From the NCBI RefSeq assembly GCF_007290395.2, contig NZ_CP041656.2:1798001-1862000 (forward strand): 64,000 nt of DNA, written 5' to 3'. Below the pieces are notes generated by a model. That model searched no databases. It was given only the letters and a program-made list of their open reading frames with translations, and was not told the DNA's origin. Origin of the DNA: Bradyrhizobium cosmicum (lineage in GTDB: Bacteria > Pseudomonadota > Alphaproteobacteria > Rhizobiales > Xanthobacteraceae). This document shows positions 34,184 to 41,767 of this stretch, one piece after another. Numbering within the stretch: the first letter of the stretch is position 1; each line of letters starts with the position of its first letter. The translations under genes and the position numbers were made by a program.

Positions 34184-34258
34184 ATGATTTCGTCGCATTC
34201 GCAGATCGTCCGCCCGCGCTCGATGATGTTCTGGCTCGGTATCTGCTCGACCTCCTAG
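34184..34258 (+). CDS. 24-residue leader peptide ORF
   Basis: A short ATG-to-TAG ORF directly behind a near-consensus GAGAGGAGA ribosome-binding site. The product starts MISSHSQIVRPRS and ends MMFWLGICSTS. It lies on the leader of the ABC exporter mRNA, with 152 bp of structured RNA between its stop and the exporter ATG. Its placement behind a promoter and a strong ribosome-binding site, with no other gene in the 486-bp gap, points to a regulatory leader peptide whose stalled translation alters downstream folding. That mechanism is an inference. A pump gene downstream is typical for antibiotic-inducible leader peptides. Confidence 0.5.
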   Translation: MISSHSQIVRPRSMMFWLGICSTS

Positions 34259-34343
34259 AGGTCCTTTCCGCCAGCTTCGATTGGGCTCCAAGTCCCGATC
34301 GCTCCGCTTCCCAAGTCAAAATCAGTCTCAAGTGACGCCGTTT

Positions 34344-34402
34344 CGGCCCTCGTGGCCGGCCTGTGTCCATCGATGGAGCCGGCCCGCGCCAAAAGCGGCC
34401 GG
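34344..34402 (+). promoter_or_regulatory. Alternative hairpins ahead of the ABC exporter start (candidate attenuator)
   Basis: Stem 1 pairs CGGCC with GGCCG (34344-34358). Stem 2 pairs CCGGCCCGC with GCGGCCGG (34379-34402) around an AAAA-containing loop, with one bulged base, and ends eight bases before the ATG at 34411. All four arms share the CGGCC/GGCCG core, so they can re-pair exclusively. No T-tract follows, so control would act on translation. Confidence 0.4.
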
Positions 34403-34410
34403 ATGATGCC

Positions 34411-36210
34411 ATGACCGCTCTGTCAAAAAAGCCCGCGGCGATACGCGTGGTGCTGCCTTTCGTGTTCCGGCACTGGCTGAAGCAGCCGGGGCGCACGCTC
34501 GTCATCGTCGGCAGCGTGTTGGGGGCGACCGCCGCCGACCTGTTCATGCCGGTGTTCTCCGGACATTTGATCGACGCGCTGACGCACGGTCCGTCCGATC
34601 CGGATGCGCGCCACGCGGCACTGGTCGCGTTCGGCGCCATCGTGGCGCTGGGCGCGGCGTCGATGGTGCTGCGGCTGGCAGGCCTGCAGGCGATCGTGCC
34701 GTTCACGCTGAAGATCATGTCCGAGGTTGCGCAGGACGCATTCGTGCGCGTGCAGCGCTTCTCGACCGACTGGCACGCCAACTCGTTCGCCGGCTCCACC
34801 GTGCGCAAGATCACGCGCGGCATGTGGGCGCTCGACCTGCTCAACGACACCATCCTGCTGGCGCTGCTGCCTTCGCTGATCGTGCTGATCGGGTCGGTGA
34901 TCCTGCTCGGCGCGCATTGGGCCTCGCTTGGCGCGGTGATCGCGCTCGGCGCGCTGGCCTATGTCACGATGACGGTGCTGTTCTCGACGCGATACATCGC
35001 GCCGGCTGCGCGAATCTCCAATGCCTGGGACACCAAGGTCGGCGGCACGCTGGCGGATGCGCTGACCTGCAACGCCGTGGTGAAATCCTTCGGTGCCGAA
35101 ATGCGCGAGGATTCGCGGCTCGCGCACGTCATCAATCGCTGGCGCGTGCGGGTGCGGCGGACGTGGTTTCGCTACAACTACACCGCCATGGCGCAGCTCT
35201 CGATGCTGTTATGCCTGCGGGGGTCCGTGATCGGCGGGGCGGTGCTGCTGTGGATGTCCGGGCACGCTTCGCCCGGCGACGTCACTTACGTGCTGACGAG
35301 CTATTACGTCATTCACGCCTATCTGCGCGACGTCGGCATGCACTTCAACAACCTCCAGCGCTCGGTCAACGACATGGAGGAGCTGGTGTCGATTCATGAC
35401 GAGCCGATCGGCATTGCCGATGCGGCCGACGCGCGGCCGATCGTCATCGAGGGCGGCCAGATCGTGTTCGACGACGTCACGTTCCACTATGGCGGCCATC
35501 GCGCGCCGCTCTACGACGGGCTGTCGCTGACGATCCGCGCCGGCGAACGGGTTGGCCTCGTCGGCCGCTCCGGCTCCGGCAAGACGACCTTCGTCAAGCT
35601 GGTGCAGCGGCTCTACGACGTCTCCGGCGGCCGCGTGCTGATCGACGGGCAGGACATCGCGCTGGCGACGCAGCAATCGCTGCGCAGCCAGATCGCGATC
35701 GTGCAGCAGGACCCGATCCTGTTCCACCGGACGCTCGCCGAGAACATCGCTTACGGCCGGCCCGGCGCCAGCCTCGAGGCGATCGAGCAGGCGGCGCGGC
35801 TGGCAAACGCGCACGACTTCATCCTGCGCCTGCCGAAGGGCTACGGCACCCTGGTTGGCGAGCGCGGGGTGAAGCTGTCGGGCGGCGAACGGCAGCGCGT
35901 CGCGCTGGCGCGTGCCTTCCTGGCGGACGCGCCGGTGCTGATCCTGGACGAGGCAACCTCGAGTCTCGATTCGGAATCGGAGGCGCTGATCCAGCAGGCG
36001 ATGGAGCGGCTGATGAAGGGCCGCACCTCGATCGTGATCGCGCACCGGCTGTCGACGGTGCGCAGCCTCGACCGGATCCTGGTGTTCGACCGCGGCGAGA
36101 TCGTCGAGCAGGGCACCCATGCCATGCTCGCGGGCAAGCCAGGGGGACTCTATCGCGGCCTGTTCGAGCGCCAGGTCGTGGAGCTCGGACGCATCGTAGC
36201 GGCGGAATGA
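34411..36210 (+). CDS. ABC-type exporter, fused membrane and ATPase domains
   Basis: 599-residue half-transporter of the MsbA/multidrug exporter kind. The N-terminal membrane domain (residues about 20-310) has six helices, including TLVIVGSVLGATAADLFMPVFS, HAALVAFGAIVALGAASMVLRLAG and LLALLPSLIVLIGSVILLG. The nucleotide-binding domain has Walker A GRSGSGKTT, signature LSGGERQRVALARAF and Walker B VLILDEATSSLDSE. I chose ATG 34411; a GTG at 34363 would place the hairpin inside the gene. No strong ribosome-binding site precedes either, which fits a structured, regulated leader. The MATE pump gene follows after 54 bp. Confidence 0.88.
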   Translation: MTALSKKPAAIRVVLPFVFRHWLKQPGRTLVIVGSVLGATAADLFMPVFSGHLIDALTHGPSDPDARHAALVAFGAIVALGAASMVLRLAGLQAIVPFTLKIMSEVAQDAFVRVQRFSTDWHANSFAGSTVRKITRGMWALDLLNDTILLALLPSLIVLIGSVILLGAHWASLGAVIALGALAYVTMTVLFSTRYIAPAARISNAWDTKVGGTLADALTCNAVVKSFGAEMREDSRLAHVINRWRVRVRRTWFRYNYTAMAQLSMLLCLRGSVIGGAVLLWMSGHASPGDVTYVLTSYYVIHAYLRDVGMHFNNLQRSVNDMEELVSIHDEPIGIADAADARPIVIEGGQIVFDDVTFHYGGHRAPLYDGLSLTIRAGERVGLVGRSGSGKTTFVKLVQRLYDVSGGRVLIDGQDIALATQQSLRSQIAIVQQDPILFHRTLAENIAYGRPGASLEAIEQAARLANAHDFILRLPKGYGTLVGERGVKLSGGERQRVALARAFLADAPVLILDEATSSLDSESEALIQQAMERLMKGRTSIVIAHRLSTVRSLDRILVFDRGEIVEQGTHAMLAGKPGGLYRGLFERQVVELGRIVAAE

Positions 36211-36264
36211 GGCGCGGGCGGCGGGACGAAAGTCCCGTCGCGACCTCGCCGGAAATGGAATGAG

Positions 36265-37668
36265 ATGAAGGACCTGACACGCGACTCCATCGTGAGCCAT
36301 ATCCTGCAGATGTCGCCCCCGATCATGGCCGGCATGGTCACGATCATGATCTGCCAGCTGGTCGATTTGTACTTCGTTTCGGGGCTGGGCGATGCGGCGG
36401 TCGCAGGCGTCGCCGCGGCCGGCAATGCCGGCTTTCTCGTCAACGCCCTGATGCAGGTGCTCGGCGTCGGCACGGTGGCGCTGATGGCGCATGCCGTGGG
36501 GCGCAAGGACCGCAGCGATGCCAATCTGATCTTCAACCAGTCGGTCGCCCTGTCGGTGCTGTTCGGGCTGCTGACCCTGGTCGCGGGTTTTGCGCTGTCG
36601 CGCCCCTATATGCGCGCGGTAGCGGCCGACGAAGCCACGGTCGAGGCCGGAACCGTCTATCTGCTCTGGTTCATGCCCGCGCTGGCTCTGCAATTCGCCT
36701 CGCAGGTGATGGCGTCCGCGTTGCGGGCGACCGGCATCGTGCGTCCGAGCATGCTGGTGCAGGCGCTGGCCGTAGCGATCAACATCGCGCTGGCGCCGGT
36801 GCTGATTTCGGGCTGGGGCACCGGGTATGCGCTCGGCGTCGCCGGTGCGGGCCTTGCCAGCTCGATCGCCGTGTTCATCGGCGTGCTGATGCTGCTCGGG
36901 TATTTCCTCAGGCTGGAGCGTTACGTCGCTTTCCATGCCGCGCAATGGCGTCCGCAGCTTCGGCAGTGGAAGAGAATCCTCAATGTCGGCCTGCCCGCGG
37001 GCGGCGAGTTCGTGATGGTCTTCATCATCGTGGCAGTGGGCTATTACGTGCTGAGCGTTTTCGGCCCGGCGGCGCAGGCCGGATTTGGCATCGGGATGCG
37101 TGTCCTTGGCCTGATCCAGATGCCGGCGCTCGCCGTCGCCCTCGCCGCAGGGCCGATTGCCGGCCAGAACTTCGGCGCCGGCAATGGCGTGCGGGTGCGG
37201 GAGACCTTCGTCAAGGCCGCGCTTATCGCCACCGCCGTGATGGTCGCTCTGCTGATCCCCGCGCAGCTCGCGCCGGGTCTGCTGCTGGCCGGCTTCTCGA
37301 ACGATCGGGAGACCATGGCGGTCGCCTCGCTGTTTCTGCGGATCGTCTCGCTCAACATGGTGGCGCAGGGGCTGATCTTCACCTGCTCCAGCATGTTCCA
37401 GGGGCTCGGCAATACCAAGCCGGTGTTGTGGACCTCGGCAACGCGGGTCCTCACGTATTCCCTGCCGTCGATCTGGCTCTCGACGTGGCCAGGCTTCCGG
37501 ATGGAGCACGTATGGTATTTGTCGATCGCAACGACAACGCTGCAGGCCGCCCTGAGTGTCTGGTCGCTGCGCCGCGAGTTCGACAAGCGCCTTGCATTGT
37601 CGCCGCAGGAGACGGCTGTGGAGCCATTGGTCGTCGAGCCGGCCGCGCCGCTCCGTGAGCCCGCGTGA
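36265..37668 (+). CDS. MATE-family multidrug efflux transporter
   Basis: 467-residue inner-membrane antiporter with 12 predicted helices in two similar halves. Typical features are MSPPIMAGMVTIMICQLVDLYFVSGLGDAAVAGVAAAGNAGFLV at the first helices and VGLPAGGEFVMVFIIVAVGYYVLSVFGPAAQAGFGIGMRVL in the second half. MATE pumps export cationic drugs or organic compounds using Na+ or H+. It lies 54 bp after the ABC exporter on the same strand and is probably in the same transcript. The product therefore pairs an ATP-driven and an ion-driven pump under one leader. Confidence 0.9.
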   Translation: MKDLTRDSIVSHILQMSPPIMAGMVTIMICQLVDLYFVSGLGDAAVAGVAAAGNAGFLVNALMQVLGVGTVALMAHAVGRKDRSDANLIFNQSVALSVLFGLLTLVAGFALSRPYMRAVAADEATVEAGTVYLLWFMPALALQFASQVMASALRATGIVRPSMLVQALAVAINIALAPVLISGWGTGYALGVAGAGLASSIAVFIGVLMLLGYFLRLERYVAFHAAQWRPQLRQWKRILNVGLPAGGEFVMVFIIVAVGYYVLSVFGPAAQAGFGIGMRVLGLIQMPALAVALAAGPIAGQNFGAGNGVRVRETFVKAALIATAVMVALLIPAQLAPGLLLAGFSNDRETMAVASLFLRIVSLNMVAQGLIFTCSSMFQGLGNTKPVLWTSATRVLTYSLPSIWLSTWPGFRMEHVWYLSIATTTLQAALSVWSLRREFDKRLALSPQETAVEPLVVEPAAPLREPA

Positions 37669-37739
37669 CGACGGCTTGTTCCATCCCCGCGGCTCCGGCT
37701 AACTTGCCGCGCCGTGGGGATGGGTGGCAGAAGGGCTGA

Positions 37740-39077
37740 ATGAACGGAGCGACGAACGAGCAGAAGCCGGTGTCCTGGCTCGCGGCAATCTGGGCGGCGC
37801 GCTACCGCACGCCGGCCCGCTTCGTCGCGCTGATCGCGCTGCTGCTGCCGTGGAGCACGACGGGGCTGACATTTGCGCTGATCCCCTGGCTGATCGCCTT
37901 TGCCTTTCTCGATCTCCGCGCGTTTCCGCGCTCGCTGCTTCGCCCGGTCTGCCTGCTGCCGATCGCGCTGGTCGCGCTCGCCGCTCTCGGTACGCTCTGG
38001 TCGGATGCGCCCTGGCCGGAGCGAATCCATGCCCTCGCGCCGGCGGCAAAGCTGTTGGTGATCCCGCTCCTGATCTACCAGTTCGAGCGCTGGCCCTACG
38101 GCAATTGGGTGTTCTCGGCGTTCCTGGCGTCCTGCGCGCTGCTGATGCTCTACTCCTTCGTCGTCGCGCTCGACCCCGGCCTCTCGCTCAAACTCTATCT
38201 GTCGCGTGGACCCTACAAGGTCGAGAGCGGGATCGCCGTGCGCAACTATATCGACCAGAGCCAGGAGTTCGCGCTCTGTGCCATCGCGGTGCTTTATCCT
38301 GCCGTGATGCTGTTCCGGCAGGGCCGCGTTCGGATCGCCGCGCTGTTCGCGCTGCTTGCGGTCGGGTTCCTCGCCAACATGATGTTCGTGGTGGTCTCGC
38401 GCACGGCACTGGTCACGCTGCCGCTCCTGCTCATGGCGTTCGCGCTGCTGCATCTGCGCCGCCGCACGGCGCTGATCGCCGCCGGCGCAATGTTGCTGGC
38501 GGCCGTCCTGCTCTGGACCGTCTCGCCGCCCCTGCGCGCGACGATCGCGAAATTCCGGGGCGACTACGAGATGAGCATGCAGGACAGGAAGGTCAGCGGG
38601 ATGGGCTCGCGGCTGGAATATTGGCGGAAGTCCCTGGGGTTCGTCGCGGACGCGCCGCTGATCGGTCACGGCACTGGGTCGATCCGCGGCCTGTTCGCGA
38701 GCGTCGCCGTCGATGCGCACGTCGATCCGCTGCGGGGCGAGATCGTCAGCAACCCGCACAACCAGACGCTCAGCGTTGCCGTGCAGTGGGGCGCCGTCGG
38801 CGTGCTGATCCTTTATGCGCTGTGGTTTTCGCATCTGCTGATGTTTCGCGGCGACGGGCTGGCCTGCTGGATCGGCTTGCTGGTGGTCGTGCAGAACATG
38901 CTGTCCTCGCTATTGAACACGCATCTGTTCGATTTCACGTCGGGCTGGATCTACGTGCTCGGCGTCGGCGTCGCCGGCGGCATGGCGCTTGGCGGAAAGC
39001 GCGGCGGGGCGGCCGCGGCGACCGACGGGCTCGAAGGCCCCCGTCTGCGCCAGACTCCCGGCGGCACCCCGAAGTGA
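37740..39077 (+). CDS. O-antigen ligase-like (Wzy_C) polytopic membrane protein
   Basis: 445-residue protein with about 10-12 helices. The large periplasmic loop between late helices contains RLEYWRKSLGFVADAPLIGHGTGSIRGLF and VSNPHNQTLSVAVQWGAVGVLIL, where the PHN motif is typical of WaaL/Wzy_C O-antigen ligases and polymerases. It joins or polymerises surface polysaccharide at the outer face of the inner membrane (family knowledge). The start is an ATG in a GGCTGAATGAACGG context. Its last 127 bp overlap the end of the convergent AraC-family gene. No other polysaccharide gene is adjacent. Confidence 0.85.
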   Translation: MNGATNEQKPVSWLAAIWAARYRTPARFVALIALLLPWSTTGLTFALIPWLIAFAFLDLRAFPRSLLRPVCLLPIALVALAALGTLWSDAPWPERIHALAPAAKLLVIPLLIYQFERWPYGNWVFSAFLASCALLMLYSFVVALDPGLSLKLYLSRGPYKVESGIAVRNYIDQSQEFALCAIAVLYPAVMLFRQGRVRIAALFALLAVGFLANMMFVVVSRTALVTLPLLLMAFALLHLRRRTALIAAGAMLLAAVLLWTVSPPLRATIAKFRGDYEMSMQDRKVSGMGSRLEYWRKSLGFVADAPLIGHGTGSIRGLFASVAVDAHVDPLRGEIVSNPHNQTLSVAVQWGAVGVLILYALWFSHLLMFRGDGLACWIGLLVVVQNMLSSLLNTHLFDFTSGWIYVLGVGVAGGMALGGKRGGAAAATDGLEGPRLRQTPGGTPK

Positions 39078-40021
39078 CGCTTGAAGGCCCGGCTGAACGC
39101 CGCTTCCGATTCGTAGCCGGTCTGGCAGGCGATCGACTTGATCGGCGTCGCCCCTGAGGTCAGGGCGTGAGCGGCCAGCCGCAAACGCCAGTGAACCAGG
39201 TATTGCATCGGCGGCTGATCGAGAAAGTGCTTGAAGCGCTCGGCCAGCACGGTGCGCGAGACCCCGATCCGGCGCGCCAGGCTATCGACCGTCCAGTCGT
39301 GGAGCGGCATGGCATGCAGGTGCCGCAGGCCCGCGCCGGCGATCGGGTCGTTGATGGCGGCGAACCAGCCGATTTCGTTCGCGGGCAGCCCTTGAATGTG
39401 GTTGCGCAGGATCTCGACGAACATCAACTCCGCCAGACGATGCAGCAGACTGCGCGAGCCCGGCCGCGGCGTGCTTGCTTCCGCGGCGGTGTGCCGGATC
39501 GTGCTGGCCAGCCATTCGTCGGCGGGGCCTTCCGGACTGACGTGCAGCAATACGGGCAAATGACGCAGCACGGGGTGACAGAGCAGTTCGTCGCACTGAA
39601 GAAATCCGCAGATGATCCTCGTGCTGGGACCGGCGCCGCCATGCTCGAGGACGACAATGTCCGTCCACGGCGGGCGCGGCAGCAGGCCGCCGACCTGCAT
39701 GGGTACGATCGGCTCGCGCCCGCGGAGTCGATGACTGTCGCCGTAGGGAAGCACGATGACGTCGCCCTCGTTCAACCGCACCGGCGCGAGCCCGTCCAGC
39801 TCCATCGTGCAGCCGCCCGATGCGATGATGTGGAAGGGGATGATCCGCTCGGTGCGCAGCGGCAACAGCCTGGCAAGCTGACATGCTTGCGGCGTCGTGA
39901 TCGCCCAGGGCTCGCGAAACTCGGCGCGGAACAGCACGGTGCCGGCAAGATGCATGCTGCCCAGCACCTCGGAGAGAAGGTCAGCCGGCGTTTCGGGCAA
40001 GACTTGCGGGGTCCTGGTCAT
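38951..40021 (-). CDS. AraC-family transcriptional regulator with cupin sensor domain
   Basis: 356-residue regulator. The N-terminal half is a cupin ligand-binding domain (RIIPFHIIASGGCTMELDGLAPVRLNEGDVIVLPYGDSHRL). The C-terminal AraC domain has two helix-turn-helix units, ending IKSIACQTGYESEAAFSRAFKRHFGVPPGVWRR. A disordered tail rich in Pro and Ala follows. The ATG at 40019-40021 is my start; 26 further residues upstream have no family features. It is divergent from the DsrE gene with only 26 bp between starts, so it probably controls that gene. The last 127 bp overlap the convergent ligase gene, an unusually long convergent overlap. Confidence 0.88.
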   Translation of the reverse strand: MTRTPQVLPETPADLLSEVLGSMHLAGTVLFRAEFREPWAITTPQACQLARLLPLRTERIIPFHIIASGGCTMELDGLAPVRLNEGDVIVLPYGDSHRLRGREPIVPMQVGGLLPRPPWTDIVVLEHGGAGPSTRIICGFLQCDELLCHPVLRHLPVLLHVSPEGPADEWLASTIRHTAAEASTPRPGSRSLLHRLAELMFVEILRNHIQGLPANEIGWFAAINDPIAGAGLRHLHAMPLHDWTVDSLARRIGVSRTVLAERFKHFLDQPPMQYLVHWRLRLAAHALTSGATPIKSIACQTGYESEAAFSRAFKRHFGVPPGVWRRRGPSSPSVAAAAPPRFPPSAMPPATPTPST

Positions 40022-40047
40022 GTTCGGCCGATCCACAGAGACATAGG

Positions 40048-40452
40048 ATGAAACCTCGCAAAACGATTGAAGAGGTAGGCAACTTGAACAATGAGGCACG
40101 TGATCTGGTCGTCGTCATCACGCATGGCATCGACCACGAATTGTCGTCGGTTGGCGTAACCATCGCGCTCGGCGGGATGACGGCCGGCCTGAAGGTCTCG
40201 ATCTTCCTGACCAGTGCCGGTGTCGACATCGTGCGGCACGGCGCCGCCGATCTCACGCAGGTCAAGCCGCTCGATGGGCTCGCCGCCATGCTGCGCGATT
40301 TCATGAACAGGGGCGGCAAGCTCTGGGCCTGCACGCCCTGCGTCAAGAGCCGCGGTTACGCGCAAGAGGACCTGCTGGATGGCGTTGTCATTTCCGGTGC
40401 GAGCGTGATGCACGAATTGATCAAGGGCGGTGCCGCCACCTTGAGCTTCTGA
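40048..40452 (+). CDS. DsrE-family protein
   Basis: 134-residue cytoplasmic protein of the DsrE/DsrF-like fold. Pattern: DLVVVITHGIDHELSSVGVTIALGGMTAGLKVSIFLTSAGVDIV and MLRDFMNRGGKLWACTPCVKSRG, where the cysteines of ACTPC could take part in sulfur transfer. VISGASVMHELIKGGAATLSF is the family's C-terminus. A TTG at 40084 preceded by GAGG is an alternative start. It is divergent from the AraC gene by 26 bp and convergent with the TauE/SafE gene, a context compatible with sulfur-compound handling. Confidence 0.8.
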   Translation: MKPRKTIEEVGNLNNEARDLVVVITHGIDHELSSVGVTIALGGMTAGLKVSIFLTSAGVDIVRHGAADLTQVKPLDGLAAMLRDFMNRGGKLWACTPCVKSRGYAQEDLLDGVVISGASVMHELIKGGAATLSF

Positions 40453-40527
40453 GCCGGAATCAATAAGAATGTTTCCGGCTCGCCGCATCCTCCGATCGGG
40501 GGATGCGGCTCGACCGGCGAACACTCG

Positions 40528-41280
40528 TCAGTGGGGTGCGAAACTGTTGAAGCTGTTCCAGACGAGGCCGAGGCCCGACAGGAACAGCAGGCCGAGCACG
40601 ACATCGCCAAAATGCTTGTCACTCAGCGCGTGGTAGACGCGCGCGCCGGTCCATGCGCCGATCAGCGTGCCCGGAAAGGCGATCAGCGCGAGCCAGACCA
40701 CCTTGAACGCGACGAGGCCTGACGCGGTCTGCACGATCAGCGCGGTCGCGAGCACCGTGAAATTGAACAGCTGGAAGATGCCGCGCCGCTCATGCTTGTT
40801 CCAGCCGCGGATGTTGGCCCAGAGGATCGGCAGCGGTCCCGACAGTCCGGCAAGGCCGCCAAGAATACCGCCGGCAAAGCCGATCGCGCCGTCCGCGATC
40901 CGGCCGCCGAACTTGATGGCAAGCGGCTTCTTGTTCAGATAGAGCGCGCTCGAAAAGATCAGCAGCAGGATGCCGACGCTCAGCTTGAACACCTTCGGAT
41001 CGGCGGAGGCGACCATCATGGTCCCAAGCGGAACGCCGATCAGTCCTCCGATCAGGAACGGCCAAACCAGCGAGAGATCGAAACTCTTCCACATCGACGG
41101 CAGCGTCGAGGTCTGCGCGATCACCGAGCAGATCAGCACCAGCGGCACCGCCAGCGATGGCGGCAGGACGTAGAGCCAGATGCCAAGCGCCATCAGCGCC
41201 GTGCCGAAGCCTGCGAGGCCCGAGACGAAGCCGCCGGCCAAGGCGCCGAACAGCAGCAGCGCGTAGGTGCTCGTTTCCAA
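40528..41280 (-). CDS. TauE/SafE family sulfite or anion exporter
   Basis: 250-residue inner-membrane protein with about 7-8 helices. ALLLFGALAGGFVSGLAGFGTALMALGIWLYVLPPSLAVPLVLICS is the first TauE/SafE repeat, and GAIGFAGGILGGLAGLSGPLPILWANIRGWNKHERRGIFQ begins the second. Members transport sulfite, sulfoacetate or other anions, in most cases unproven. It is convergent with the DsrE gene, so a shared role in sulfur metabolism is possible but not shown. Confidence 0.88.
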   Translation of the reverse strand: METSTYALLLFGALAGGFVSGLAGFGTALMALGIWLYVLPPSLAVPLVLICSVIAQTSTLPSMWKSFDLSLVWPFLIGGLIGVPLGTMMVASADPKVFKLSVGILLLIFSSALYLNKKPLAIKFGGRIADGAIGFAGGILGGLAGLSGPLPILWANIRGWNKHERRGIFQLFNFTVLATALIVQTASGLVAFKVVWLALIAFPGTLIGAWTGARVYHALSDKHFGDVVLGLLFLSGLGLVWNSFNSFAPH

Positions 41281-41505
41281 CAGATCGTCCTTGTCGCAAT
41301 GGGCGATCCCGAACTGTTGATCGCGACTGTCCGCATAGCACGGCTGCGGCCTTGGAGGTCAATTTCAAAACCGCACGCGAGCGTGATCCCCAGAGACGGG
41401 CGTTCGCGGAAGACGGGCCTACATGGTGGTCGTACTTCAAGCGGGGGCCGCCCGACGCCATCATGCGTTTCGCCTGTCCCCCGAACCAGATGATGGAGAA
41501 GAACC

Positions 41506-41766
41506 ATGACCCGCACGAAGACCGCCGTCGCGGCTGCGCTGCTATCGGCGGCGGCGTTGATGCCGACAATGGCGCAGGCGCAGTTTTCCGAGCCTGCGGC
41601 CTATCAGGCCGCCCATCCCGACCGCGACGTGCTCAATGGCGGTCAGCTGACGCCTGCCGGGCGCGCGGCCCGTGGCGAGACGGTGACGCCGAGCGAGGCC
41701 TACGCGGCCTATCCGTCAGGCGTCGCGCCGGTCGTTCGCTCCCGCCATCGCCGTCATCACCATTGA
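41506..41766 (+). CDS. Small secreted protein with histidine-rich C-terminus
   Basis: 86-residue protein. Signal peptide is about residues 1-25 (TAVAAALLSAAALMPTMAQA). The mature part is short and hydrophilic (GGQLTPAGRAARGETVTPSEAYAAYPSGVAPVV) and ends RHRRHHH, a possible metal- or nucleic-acid-binding tail. The start follows GGAGAAGAACC. It lies end-to-end with the MocR gene, whose stop codon is one base beyond its own. I do not recognise a named family, though short secreted proteins of this form recur in bradyrhizobia. Confidence 0.65.
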   Translation: MTRTKTAVAAALLSAAALMPTMAQAQFSEPAAYQAAHPDRDVLNGGQLTPAGRAARGETVTPSEAYAAYPSGVAPVVRSRHRRHHH

Positions 41767-41767
41767 T

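Noticed and set aside
35209..37509. A 766-codon open frame antisense to the ABC exporter and MATE genes
   Set aside because: Low-complexity translation rich in Arg, His and Gln, no start-site signals, and both opposite-strand genes have clear family motifs.
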